NCBI GenBank assembly: GCA_002427745.1
Contig: DIYF01000057.1
Span: 1 to 64,000, forward strand
DNA: 64,000 nucleotides
Direction: 5' to 3'
Origin: Roseivirga sp. UBA6061
GTDB taxonomy: Bacteria; Bacteroidota; Bacteroidia; Cytophagales; Cyclobacteriaceae
Shown here: piece after piece, positions 28,011 to 36,734 of the stretch
How the letters are laid out: each line of letters opens with the position of its first letter
Position numbering within the stretch: the first letter of the stretch is position 1
Translations under genes and position numbers: made by a program
The notes under the pieces: generated by a model
What the model was told of the DNA's origin: nothing
What the model saw: only the letters and a program-made list of their open reading frames with translations
Database searches by the model: none

Positions 28011-29200
28011 CCTTTTCTGGTCAGGTGATTATTGCATAAGTGTAGAAGATCCACTTCCGATTCCACCTTATCTAACATGCTATAAAAACTTTTAGATGTG
28101 GCCAGTGCAGCTATCCTCGACAGGTTTAAAGGAGACCTGGAAAGGATGGAAAGAACAGGGTGTTTCTTCAAATATGCCGAAAAGAACGGAAGTGCCAGGT
28201 CAACACCATGTTGCTCAAAATACCGGGCCAGGAAAACATCTCTCCCTGCTTCTTCAAAACCCAGCATTTTATATACAGATCGACTGGGGTAACTGAAATC
28301 ATGAAAGCCGTATGGTCTGCTGAGAATCAGGTACCGGACATCTTCAGAAAAATCATTGACCTCGTTCATTAAGACTTCTTTCTCTTTTGCGGAAAGGTCA
28401 TCAAAACCGTCTAACAACAGGTAATAACCGGCAGCCTCCTTTTCTAAAAACTCAATGACCATCCAGTCCAATTCCTGCCCAAAATAGCGCCTGAGCAGAA
28501 AGTCGAAAACTCCCTGTGGCTTTCTACTGTATTCATGACTTTTTAAATCGATATAGACCGGCACAGTACTTTCCTGCTTTTCTATGGTAGACCATTGGGT
28601 ACACAACTGCTTGGCAAAGGTAGTTTTCCCGATACCGGCTTCACCCAGCAGCAAAGGCCTTGAGTGACTGAAAAGCAGATCAGAATCCAGATGAAGCTCC
28701 TGCTGAAAATTCCTGCCATTCACTGACATAGAAAAGTTGACCCCTTCCCTGTCAAGCCTCTTTTTCACGGCTTTCAACGGAAGATAGAGATCATCGGAAC
28801 TCACCTGAAAATCACTATCCTGATAACAATCAAAGAGAATGCTTCGAAACTCCGGGTTGACAGAAACTCGTTTTCCAGACTCCTTTACAACTGTTTTTCC
28901 AGACTTAAGGGACTCCAGGAAAATGAGATAGAAGTCTTTTTGGCTCTCTGACAAACTGTTCAGATCTTCCTTTCTGCCCAGTGCAATGGCCGCCAGAAGG
29001 TTCCTTGTTTGAGGTCCGACTCTTATTTTCTCCCGGAAAAATCGCTTAAGTGTTTTCTTACTGATATTGGTGAGTTCCTGCAAGCGGTCATAATGCTCTT
29101 TTAAAAGGGCCTGGTCATGATATGAGCCTGTCATTTCTTTCAGGATTGCCTGGCGCAGGGCTTCCTGAGACCCGAGGTCCATATCGTCTACCGCCTTCAT
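28004..29200 (-). CDS. Compact NACHT-domain NTPase
   Basis: STAND-class NTPase of 398 residues. An N-terminal helical region (1-130) contains a helix-turn-helix-like piece, NISKKTLKRFF. The NACHT core has P-loop GEAGIGKTT at 186-194 and Walker B YLLLDGFDDL near 260-269, with the extra acidic pair typical of NACHT. SRPYGF near 295 is the sensor 1 region. The protein ends at PLNLSRIAALA plus a short helix and lacks a repeat sensor or a fused effector domain. Many bacterial NACHT proteins act in phage defence, which is a possible role. Its start overlaps the preceding small frame by four bases. Confidence 0.85.
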   Translation of the reverse strand: MKAVDDMDLGSQEALRQAILKEMTGSYHDQALLKEHYDRLQELTNISKKTLKRFFREKIRVGPQTRNLLAAIALGRKEDLNSLSESQKDFYLIFLESLKSGKTVVKESGKRVSVNPEFRSILFDCYQDSDFQVSSDDLYLPLKAVKKRLDREGVNFSMSVNGRNFQQELHLDSDLLFSHSRPLLLGEAGIGKTTFAKQLCTQWSTIEKQESTVPVYIDLKSHEYSRKPQGVFDFLLRRYFGQELDWMVIEFLEKEAAGYYLLLDGFDDLSAKEKEVLMNEVNDFSEDVRYLILSRPYGFHDFSYPSRSVYKMLGFEEAGRDVFLARYFEQHGVDLALPFFSAYLKKHPVLSILSRSPLNLSRIAALATSKSFYSMLDKVESEVDLLHLCNNHLTRKGQ

Positions 29201-29445
29201 AAATCAACCAGGGAAAGTGATTCATACATCAGTACACTGGTTTGTTGTACCTCCCTATGCTGGTACCTTCCTGACAGCTTAAGATCATTGGTTATGATGA
29301 AGTTTAACAACCAACCACCAAAGCCAGGTGCTGTAGACACAAAACTGCCTCTCACCTTTTCTGACAAATTGCAGAAAAGATTCGTATCATCTGCCTGCCC
29401 AATTCTTCTCGACCATATCATATTCCTGTCCCTATCTTCTGCCAT
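29197..29445 (-). CDS. Possible small gene coupled to the NACHT gene
   Basis: A short open frame whose stop overlaps the NACHT start in an ATGA arrangement. From the ATG at 29445 it would give 82 residues, including VRGSFVSTAPGFGGWLLNFI. The frame continues up to 29538. No family is recognised, and no long hydrophobic or catalytic motif is seen. The four-base overlap is the main argument for a real gene. Confidence 0.35.
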   Translation of the reverse strand: MAEDRDRNMIWSRRIGQADDTNLFCNLSEKVRGSFVSTAPGFGGWLLNFIITNDLKLSGRYQHREVQQTSVLMYESLSLVDL

Positions 29446-29952
29446 AACCTTGTTGTTCGCTGTGCTCTTCCAATGTTTCCTGTTTTTGGCAGCGATTTTT
29501 TCAGGTCTGCAAAAAACTCCTGGGAAACGCCCGAGCAAATGGCTTCTGACAATACTCTGAATCTCATGGAAGGTATATATTTTAATTTGTAATACAGTTC
29601 ATTAGAAGCCACTAAAGGCATAAATCCCCATTTCTGGGGACTGTCCCAAAACTTTCCCAAAACCTTCCGGTTTCTGTCCGGCCTTCCGGCAGCCTTCTCC
29701 TCACCTTTATACTGACGCTAGCAAAAAGTAACCAGCGAATACGCAACAATTCTAGACAGGCCCTTCCGCGGGGGCAGCGTATGCCAGAGGTCATTCAGCC
29801 AGGAGCAGGCAGTAACTGTGGTGTTTCGGAGTGTGCCATGCACATGCCCACAGCTACGAACTGTGAGCCGGTCTCAAGAGCAGAATGACATAACCGACCC
29901 TCTCCGGGGTCTGCGATCACAGAGCTTTTCTGAGTGCTAAACGTACACGAAA
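29446..29952. other. About 500-base gap without a convincing gene
   Basis: I see only short frames and a small hairpin (CCCC, six bases, GGGG near 29624-29638). It should contain the promoters for the NACHT unit on the minus strand and the mini-lipoprotein on the plus strand. Clusters of CCGG-rich short repeats near 29665-29695 are unexplained. Confidence 0.4.
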
Positions 29953-30129
29953 ATGAAGAAGCTCATGGCACTTTTAATAGTGCTTCTGGCCATCACACTG
30001 CCTTCCTGTGAAACGCAGGATGCAGCGGATTTAGAGCCAATAGTAGCCGAAACTCCAATTAGCGTGGAGTTGGATGGCGGAGCCACTGAAACTGAAGGTG
30101 AGGATGACCCAACCGGAACTGGTGGGTAA
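29953..30129 (+). CDS. Mini-lipoprotein, 58 residues
   Basis: Short gene starting KKLMALLIVLLAITLPSC. Two lysines, a hydrophobic run and a lipobox with Cys19 predict an exported lipoprotein. The mature part of 40 residues is acidic and ends in a Gly/Thr-rich tail (PTGTGG). No family is recognised. A strong hairpin terminator follows 27 bases after the stop. It is 84 bases upstream of the sensor kinase gene on the same strand, so a link to that signalling system is possible. Confidence 0.6.
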   Translation: MKKLMALLIVLLAITLPSCETQDAADLEPIVAETPISVELDGGATETEGEDDPTGTGG

Positions 30130-30156
30130 ACATTTAATTTCTATAATAGAAATTCA

Positions 30157-30187
30157 AAAGGGGTATACAAATATGCCCCTTTTTTAT
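30157..30187 (+). terminator. Intrinsic terminator after the mini-lipoprotein
   Basis: Stem AAAGGGGTAT / ATGCCCCTTT (one G-T pair) with a 6-base loop and a T-rich tail. It is a good Rho-independent terminator, so the kinase gene that starts 27 bases later needs its own promoter or read-through. Confidence 0.75.
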
Positions 30188-30213
30188 TTGAGTTTTTATT
30201 AGAAAATTTATTT

Positions 30214-32076
30214 ATGAAATTTATTCAGCGAATAATTTTAATAACTACCATTGTTCTTACCTCCTGTATCTCAGACGAGAATGATCAATACAGTCACAAT
30301 GGACGAATAGCAAGAATTGAACAAACCAAGAATTTACTTAAACCTGTCCTAAACCTCATAGATTTTGCTAAACTCAATGAGGCAAAAGCCCTATTAGATA
30401 GCCTGAGGCCAATAGCTGAAGCCAATCAGGACACTTTGTTACTCTCAGGAATTCTTAACAATTATGGTCTTGTTCTCTTTCGATCTGGACAGACAAGTAA
30501 GAGCATCACATTTTATCAAGAGTCTTTAGAGCTTGATCGGTTGATCAAAGACTCCACACAAATTGGGATTAAACTAAAGAATATTGGCATCAGCTATCGG
30601 CAAGGCACAAATTATCAATCGGCTCTCGCATATTTCTTAAGGGCACTGCCATACATTATTAGTAGTAAAAACGATATCGAAGAAGCTTCAGTAAATAACA
30701 GTATTGGGAACATATATAACGATCTAGACCAACATGATAAAGGTTATTCTTACCTAATGAAGTCTCAGAAAGCCTGGTTTAACCTTGGGGATTCAATAAG
30801 AAACTCCAAAGCTTTGAGCAACCTTGGAAACTCTCTTTTAGGTATGGATCGAACAGATGAAGCCATAGAATATTATAATCGATCCTTAGCTATTAAACGG
30901 GTCTCTGGGACTAAACTCTCCAATGCGATTACTGAGAATAACCTGGGAGAAGCCTTTGTTAAGAAAGGCCTCTATAGTGAAGCAGAAAAGATTTTTCTTA
31001 AGTCGATAAATCTTAGAAATGAGGCTGGTCAGGCAAGCGGGATAGCCATCGTAGCCAATAATTTGGCGGAATTGAACATCAATAGAGGACAATTCAGAAA
31101 AGCTCAGTTCTGGCTTGATAGTGCTAAGTCCATTCTTGATCAATATCCTGTACCTTCCAGGCACCTTGAGAATCTAAGACTCCAAAAAACACTGTTTGCA
31201 GCGGTTGGCAACTATAGTAAGGCATACCAAACTGACCTTAGATACGATAATCTCAAGGAAATAATTTTTGAGAAGGAAATACGGGATGTGCAAAAGCAGC
31301 AATATGAGTACGATATTGACCAGGAAGAAAAAGCGAAAGAATTAGCGCAAAGTAAATTTGAAGCTTCGGAGGTAGATAGAAAAGCACAAAGTTTTAAATC
31401 TCAGGTTTTGACTTATGCCATTATAGCATCCCTGATCATAGTCATAGTAGTCAGCTATCTGGCCCTGAAACTCCGAAAGCAAAATCGTCATATTGAAAAC
31501 CTGATGCGAGAGCTGCATCACCGGGTAAAAAACCACCTCGGTATGATCTCCGGAATGTTTGGGGCCCAGACAGAACAGGGCAATGTCAGCAGTGCAGACT
31601 TACTGGAAGAAGCCAAAACCCGCGTGGAAGCCGTCAATGGCATTCACCGCAGGCTGTATCGCCAGGATGAATATGAGTTTGTAAACATGCAGGAGTACCT
31701 GACGGAGCTGGTTGATAATAGTGCCCTCGTTTTCGGGCTGTATCATAACATTCAAAAAGAACTGAATATCGATACTGAGCCTCTGGAAATAGATAAAGCT
31801 ATCTCCGTTGGACTTATAGCCAATGAAGTGTTAACGAACGGTTTCAAGCGCCTTCATCTTCAGAAAACTGAAGCGCCTTATTTAAAAATTGCCCTGGAAA
31901 AGGTTGTAAAAGGCTACCGCATGGTAATCTTCAATAATGCCAAAGAGGTTGAGGAGCCCATTAGCGAAAGTACGGGCTTTGGCTCTGAACTGATCAGACG
32001 CCTGACAGCCAACCTTCATGGAGAAAGTAAAACCACTCAGCAAAACGGATTTCAATTTGAGCTCACCTTTCCCTAG
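30214..32076 (+). CDS. TPR sensor histidine kinase (HisKA_2 type), ATP site degenerate
   Basis: 620 residues. The N-terminus has a lipoprotein-like signal (VLTSC, Cys18), then about five TPR units (60-340), a coiled coil, one membrane helix (about 396-416) and the H-box ELHHRVKNHLGMISGM with His435/His436. The N-box NEVLTNGFKR is present. The G1 box, normally DxGxG, reads FNNAKEV at 573-579, so the adenine-contacting Asp is replaced by Asn. It is paired with a LytTR response regulator nine bases downstream. The 5' two-thirds is visibly more AT-rich than the kinase part. Catalytic activity is therefore uncertain. Confidence 0.85.
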   Translation: MKFIQRIILITTIVLTSCISDENDQYSHNGRIARIEQTKNLLKPVLNLIDFAKLNEAKALLDSLRPIAEANQDTLLLSGILNNYGLVLFRSGQTSKSITFYQESLELDRLIKDSTQIGIKLKNIGISYRQGTNYQSALAYFLRALPYIISSKNDIEEASVNNSIGNIYNDLDQHDKGYSYLMKSQKAWFNLGDSIRNSKALSNLGNSLLGMDRTDEAIEYYNRSLAIKRVSGTKLSNAITENNLGEAFVKKGLYSEAEKIFLKSINLRNEAGQASGIAIVANNLAELNINRGQFRKAQFWLDSAKSILDQYPVPSRHLENLRLQKTLFAAVGNYSKAYQTDLRYDNLKEIIFEKEIRDVQKQQYEYDIDQEEKAKELAQSKFEASEVDRKAQSFKSQVLTYAIIASLIIVIVVSYLALKLRKQNRHIENLMRELHHRVKNHLGMISGMFGAQTEQGNVSSADLLEEAKTRVEAVNGIHRRLYRQDEYEFVNMQEYLTELVDNSALVFGLYHNIQKELNIDTEPLEIDKAISVGLIANEVLTNGFKRLHLQKTEAPYLKIALEKVVKGYRMVIFNNAKEVEEPISESTGFGSELIRRLTANLHGESKTTQQNGFQFELTFP

Positions 32077-32085
32077 ATTAGGTGT

Positions 32086-32850
32086 ATGCACCCTGTTTCC
32101 GTTCTTATTGTAGAAAATGATCATCTGCAAGCTGCCAGTCTTGGGCAGCAACTGGAACAGCTCGGCTTTAGCATCACTGACAGTGTGACCACAGGTGAAG
32201 CGGCACTTAACTCGGTTCAGAAAAGCAAACCTGATATAGTCTTTATGGACATCGACCTGGACGGACCCATGGATGGCATTGAAACAGCCAACCACGTTCA
32301 GGAGCTTTATCAGATTCCAATTGTCTACCTCAGCCACTATAACGATGTGCGAACCTATAAAAACGCTACCCGAAAGATCAATGCTCAGTATGTACCCAAG
32401 CCGGCATCTCCGGTGGGCGTGCTGAATGCGGTGAACTCACTGCTTAAAGAAGAAATGGAAGCAACTTCTCCGGAGCCTTCCAAAATCGATGACCGGATTT
32501 TTGTCAAAAACGGTAACGGGCATTATGCGGTCTATATCAAAGACATTATCTACATAGAAGCCAACAGAGAGGTTTCCGTTATCCATCATACCGAGTCAGA
32601 CAAACCCTCAACGGTAGGTCTTAATCTGGGCAATCTGGAACAAAAGCTAAAACCCTTCGATTACCTGGCCCGCTGCTCCCGATACCACATGGTGAACCTG
32701 AAAAAAGTCAACCGTATCAAGGACAAGGCGGTTGTAAATCCCACCACAGGTAAAGAGACCATGAAGAAAGTGGTTGAAGTAGATAACCACACGATTGTGA
32801 TCAGTGATAAATACCGATCGCAAATCACCAGTCGTTTTTATATGCACTAA
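32086..32850 (+). CDS. LytTR-family response regulator
   Basis: 254 residues. Receiver domain at 1-125 with VLIVENDH, phosphoacceptor Asp55 in FMDIDLDG, and Lys in YVPKPAS. A LytTR DNA-binding domain occupies about 150-254 (FVKNGNGHYAVYIKDIIYIEA, shortened here to its start, then CSRYHMVNLKKVNRI). It is nine bases after the sensor kinase gene. Its end overlaps the convergent oleD-like gene by four bases. It could regulate the nearby biosynthetic cluster, but no LytTR target repeats were identified. Confidence 0.92.
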   Translation: MHPVSVLIVENDHLQAASLGQQLEQLGFSITDSVTTGEAALNSVQKSKPDIVFMDIDLDGPMDGIETANHVQELYQIPIVYLSHYNDVRTYKNATRKINAQYVPKPASPVGVLNAVNSLLKEEMEATSPEPSKIDDRIFVKNGNGHYAVYIKDIIYIEANREVSVIHHTESDKPSTVGLNLGNLEQKLKPFDYLARCSRYHMVNLKKVNRIKDKAVVNPTTGKETMKKVVEVDNHTIVISDKYRSQITSRFYMH

Positions 32851-33851
32851 GTATTCCGGAGAGCTGCTTTTTTCACCCATGCTTTGAGCCTCTTCATCCC
32901 TTCATCAATCGATACTTCAGGACTATAACCAAAGTCTCTTTTAGCGGCTGATATATCATACCAGTGCGGACTTGAGAGCTGTTTGGCTACAAACAAGGTT
33001 ACCTGTGGCTCTGATTTGATATGGAAAAGCTTATAAACAGACTGAAGCAGCCAACCGGCAAAGAGGGCCAGTCTGGTATTAATCGTTTTGTCGACCGGAG
33101 GAAGATCTCCGGTATCCAGGAGCCGGTTCATAAACTCACTGATACTGATCGGTTGATCCTGCGAAAGGAAGTATGCTTTGCCACCAACAGCATCGGGTTC
33201 TTCAAGCATCGCGTGAAAAGCCTGAATATGGGACCTGGCTGCATTGTCTACATAAATTGTGTCAACCAGATGTTCACCTCTACCCAGCAATCGCAGCTTT
33301 CCCTTACGTCTCTTTTCAAAAAGCCTTGGAATAAAATGCACATCCCCCGGCCCCCAGATCAGGTGAGGCCGTAAGGCACAGGTAGTGATTGAAGCACTAT
33401 TTGCCCCAAGTACTGCCTGCTCCGCCATGGCCTTGGTTTGAGGATAGTATGCGTCATACTTATCAGGGTAAGGCAAACTTTCATCGGAGCCTTCAGCCTT
33501 ATCTTCATAGACCACACTGGGTGAGCTTGTAAAGACAAGGTATTTGATCTCAAGTTCTTTGCAGGCATTCAGCACATTCTGTGTACCGACTACATTCGTA
33601 TTATAAAAATCCTGGTAGTCACCCCAGATACCTACCTGGGCAGCCGTGTGAAAAACAGCCTTGCAGCCGGTCATGGCCGTTGTCAAAGCGGTTAAATCAG
33701 ACAGATCACCCTGAAAGTGTGTGATTCCCGGCTGGTCCAGTTCTTTGTAAGCTTTGCGAGAATAGGTGACCACCTCATAATTCTCTGCGAGTAGCTGCCT
33801 TACCAGTACCAGGCCCAGAAAACCTCCTCCACCGGTTACAAATACCTTCAT
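32847..33851 (-). CDS. oleD: OleD-like NAD(P)-dependent beta-keto acid reductase (SDR)
   Basis: Extended short-chain dehydrogenase of 334 residues. The nucleotide site is TGGGGFLG at 6-13, and the catalytic Tyr136 and Lys140 lie in YPQTK. ALRPHLIWGPGD and VDTIYVDNAARSHIQAF are characteristic of OleD and 3-beta-hydroxysteroid dehydrogenase-like proteins. In long-chain olefin synthesis, OleD reduces the 2-alkyl-3-keto acid made by OleA to the beta-hydroxy acid. The start overlaps the oleC stop by four bases, and the gene order B-C-D supports the assignment. The physiological substrate here may be a PKS/NRPS product rather than a simple fatty-acid dimer. Confidence 0.82.
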   Translation of the reverse strand: MKVFVTGGGGFLGLVLVRQLLAENYEVVTYSRKAYKELDQPGITHFQGDLSDLTALTTAMTGCKAVFHTAAQVGIWGDYQDFYNTNVVGTQNVLNACKELEIKYLVFTSSPSVVYEDKAEGSDESLPYPDKYDAYYPQTKAMAEQAVLGANSASITTCALRPHLIWGPGDVHFIPRLFEKRRKGKLRLLGRGEHLVDTIYVDNAARSHIQAFHAMLEEPDAVGGKAYFLSQDQPISISEFMNRLLDTGDLPPVDKTINTRLALFAGWLLQSVYKLFHIKSEPQVTLFVAKQLSSPHWYDISAAKRDFGYSPEVSIDEGMKRLKAWVKKAALRNT

Positions 33852-35521
33852 TGACTCACCGGGTTTTCAGATAGTTTGCCTGCCGCCCACACCGCTAATT
33901 TCTCCCGGAATATTTTAGCATTATGCCGTATGTCTACCGGAAAGGAAGGATGAAACAGAATGGTTTTGATATCCCTGGTCAAATCGTGATCCGCTGCCCA
34001 TTGTAACAAATCGGCCTTGATTTCTTCTTTCACAGGATTTTCTGATTCCCGATCAATTTCCACACACAAAACCGCCTGTTGGTTTACCCCTACCAATGCC
34101 GTGCGATACACATCAGGGTGTTGGTTGAAGACAGACTCACACTGAACGGTATATAGCTCTTTATCAGCCAGTTTGACGCGATGCGCCTTCCTTCCACAAA
34201 ACCAGAGCCGCCCTTTTTCATCCTTGTAACCAAGATCACCCATACGATGCCTGATCTGATTCCCGTCTTTGATCTTTGCCAGTTCTGTTGCCTGTTCGCG
34301 GTTGAAGTAGGCCTGAGTCACATTTTTCCCTTTCACAACAATTTCTCCCACAACCCCGGTTTCCACCACCAGCTCATCGGACCATGCTGCAATCGGGTCA
34401 TCACTGATTCTTATCACCTGAGCCTCGAGATGCTCCACAGGCCTGCCAATACAGATGCCTCCACCTGCCGCGCTGTGTTTTTGTACCTCGTCTTCAAGCA
34501 GCTCATGACTCCCGATAGAGGCAACGGGCATACTCTCGGTAGCACCATAAGGAGTTAGAATTTGTACACCATCATTCAGCATGGTAGTGACCCTCCGCAG
34601 GGTTTTGGCAGGAACAGGAGCTCCCGCAGAAAGCACTCGATTCAGGGTTGGTAATTTGATATTATTGGCCTCACCATAACGTCCCACACGGTCAAGCAGG
34701 GAGGGAGAACCAAACATATTCGTGACATCGTATTGCTTCAGCACCCGAATGAGACGCTCAGGGTCAACATGAGCAGGTTTTGTCGGGTCCATATCGGGAA
34801 TCACGCTGCTCATACCTGCTGTGGGATTAAAGAGGGCAAAAGGTGGGAAGGTAGGCAGATCAATCTCGCCCTGCCGAATGCCAAAGGTATCACTGATCAT
34901 CCGCACCTGCTGCTGCATATTGCCATGCGTATACATCACTCCTTTCGGTACTCCCGTGGAACCACTGGTGAAAAGAATAGCAGACAGATCATCGGCATTC
35001 GGTTCATAGCAGCCAATGGGTTCCTGCGAGTTTCCTGCTGCTTTGATCTGCTTCAACAGACTGCCACCCCAAAAAAGTCGCGTACCTACTGTTCCGAGCT
35101 TTTTTACCGTGGGTTTACCCCAACCCAGTAGTATACGTGCCACATGGGCTTTGGTGATTCCAATAAAACCGACAGGTTCAGATTCTCCAATGCACTTCTT
35201 CAGGTTCTTCATCCCTATTCCGGGGTCGATCAAAACAGGAATGATTCCGCATTGTAAAAAGGCAAAGCTGAGTGTAAAGAACTCCAGGCCGGGAGGCACC
35301 ATCAGAACAACCCGGTCTCCCCGCTGGAAACCACTGGCCAACAATCCTGTAGCAATCAGGTTGGTCTCGTGGGCAAGCTCCCTGAAGCTGATATCCCGGT
35401 AAGGCACCAGCCCCTCTTTGGGCAACGGTTTACCCGGAGCCCCGGGTAGTGCTATGGCCAGGGTATCAGGCTGTGAATCAGCCATTCTAAAAAGGGCAGA
35501 GACAATATTGTGAGACTCCAT
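33848..35521 (-). CDS. oleC: OleC-like beta-lactone synthetase (ANL superfamily)
   Basis: AMP-forming ligase fold, 557 residues. The A3 loop LFTSGSTGVPKG is at 183-194, and PYGATESMPVASIG carries the adenine and Mg contacts. The segment FPPFALFNPTAGMSSVIPDMDPTKPA is typical of OleC (read in two parts, FPPFALFNPTAG and SSVIPDMDPTKPA). OleC adenylates a beta-hydroxy acid and closes it to a cis-beta-lactone instead of making a CoA ester. It is sandwiched between oleB (one-base gap) and oleD (four-base overlap). The C-terminal lysine of general acyl-CoA ligases is not obvious, as expected for OleC. Confidence 0.83.
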   Translation of the reverse strand: MESHNIVSALFRMADSQPDTLAIALPGAPGKPLPKEGLVPYRDISFRELAHETNLIATGLLASGFQRGDRVVLMVPPGLEFFTLSFAFLQCGIIPVLIDPGIGMKNLKKCIGESEPVGFIGITKAHVARILLGWGKPTVKKLGTVGTRLFWGGSLLKQIKAAGNSQEPIGCYEPNADDLSAILFTSGSTGVPKGVMYTHGNMQQQVRMISDTFGIRQGEIDLPTFPPFALFNPTAGMSSVIPDMDPTKPAHVDPERLIRVLKQYDVTNMFGSPSLLDRVGRYGEANNIKLPTLNRVLSAGAPVPAKTLRRVTTMLNDGVQILTPYGATESMPVASIGSHELLEDEVQKHSAAGGGICIGRPVEHLEAQVIRISDDPIAAWSDELVVETGVVGEIVVKGKNVTQAYFNREQATELAKIKDGNQIRHRMGDLGYKDEKGRLWFCGRKAHRVKLADKELYTVQCESVFNQHPDVYRTALVGVNQQAVLCVEIDRESENPVKEEIKADLLQWAADHDLTRDIKTILFHPSFPVDIRHNAKIFREKLAVWAAGKLSENPVSQ

Positions 35522-35522
35522 A

Positions 35523-36401
35523 TTAATCAGCCAGAAAATCTACGACTAATTCGCCAATTTCCTCCTGAGCATCTTCCAAAACATAGTGTCCACAATCTTC
35601 AAACCTGTGTACATCTGCCTGAGGCAGGTAATCAATCCATTTATTCAGAAAGTGTTCATCAAATACGATATCCTTTAAGCCCCAGGCAATTAAAACAGGA
35701 GTATCCTGAAAAAGGTGGAGATGGTCCTGCAAATCCACTACATAGTCATAGCCGGGATCTCCCTTCTTCAGTGGGATGTCCTGTACAAATCGTAAAGTAC
35801 CGATCCGGTTCTTCCAGGAGTTATAAGGAGCACGATAGGCCATACTCAGCTCTCTCGACATCTTTTTACGCGTGACACCAATACGGGTAGAACCTGCATT
35901 AAAACCATTGAAAGCTCTGACCACAAAAGCCCCCAGCATGGTGCGTGTCAGCTTCAGCATCAGGGGAAAGCTCTTGGTTTCGGGTAAGTGAAAAGCTGTT
36001 GTATTGAGAATAACCAGTTTCTTAATAGCCTCGGGGTGTCTGCGGGCATAACTCATTCCGATAACACCTCCCCAGTCATGCACGATCAGTGTTATGTTCT
36101 TGCTCACTCCTTTTCCTTCCAGGAAAGCTTCAAAGTCTTTCACTCGCTGGGGAAGGGTATAGCTGTAGGCATCATCTTCAGGCTTATCAGAGTATCCCAT
36201 TCCAATGTGATCAGGGACCAGGCAATGGTAGTCAGCGGATAATTTTTTTACGAGTTCGCGATAATAAAATGACCACGAGGGGTTGCCATGCACCATGACT
36301 ACCGGATCGCCTTCACCCTCTTCTATATAATGATAGCGGTGACCGTCAATATCCATGTAATGGCTCTCAAACGGATATAGCTCCTTACTAACCTTTCCCA
36401 T
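35523..36401 (-). CDS. oleB: OleB-like alpha/beta hydrolase (beta-lactone decarboxylase)
   Basis: Haloalkane-dehalogenase-like alpha/beta hydrolase of 292 residues. The oxyanion motif is HGNPSWSF, and the nucleophile Asp109 lies in VHDWGGVIGM. The C-terminal His is in FEDCGHYVLED. In the Ole pathway OleB opens the beta-lactone and expels CO2 to give a cis-olefin. I chose the ATG at 36401 (GKVSKELYPF); an upstream ATG at 36425 adds eight residues. Its presence suggests that the beta-lactone is an intermediate, although it could also act as a product-release hydrolase. It is first in the operon and diverges from the sulfotransferase. Confidence 0.8.
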   Translation of the reverse strand: MGKVSKELYPFESHYMDIDGHRYHYIEEGEGDPVVMVHGNPSWSFYYRELVKKLSADYHCLVPDHIGMGYSDKPEDDAYSYTLPQRVKDFEAFLEGKGVSKNITLIVHDWGGVIGMSYARRHPEAIKKLVILNTTAFHLPETKSFPLMLKLTRTMLGAFVVRAFNGFNAGSTRIGVTRKKMSRELSMAYRAPYNSWKNRIGTLRFVQDIPLKKGDPGYDYVVDLQDHLHLFQDTPVLIAWGLKDIVFDEHFLNKWIDYLPQADVHRFEDCGHYVLEDAQEEIGELVVDFLAD

Positions 36402-36734
36402 AATATGTATGACCCTCAAAATCAAACGTCTTCACACTGTCGGGGCACCTGAAAAGCACACCGGACCATTGCCGGACATAGATTTTGGAAAAAAATCTGC
36501 ACTACCTATTATTGTAGCATATTGAGACTATAATTTAATTTATTTATTAAATATTTAAGAAAGTATCTCGAAATAAATGACATCAGGTTTTCCTGCGCGT
36601 TTTTGTGGGTTACCCTGTAGAAAACTCTTTTTTAGCTGCACTGCTCCTTCTTAAAACAAAAAGACCGGGATTGCACCGGACTCAATTCTTTAATACCTTC
36701 CTGAAAGACCTGTTGCCAAGACGGGAATTGCCTC
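36402..36734. promoter_or_regulatory. Divergent AT-rich gap between oleB and the sulfotransferase
   Basis: 333 bases with a very AT-rich core at 36510-36575. No supported gene. It should hold both promoters. I found no clear inverted repeat. Confidence 0.5.

Noticed and set aside
29418..29660. 80-residue minus-strand frame
   Set aside because: It overlaps the small frame coupled to the NACHT gene and has no motif. It does not connect to a downstream gene.
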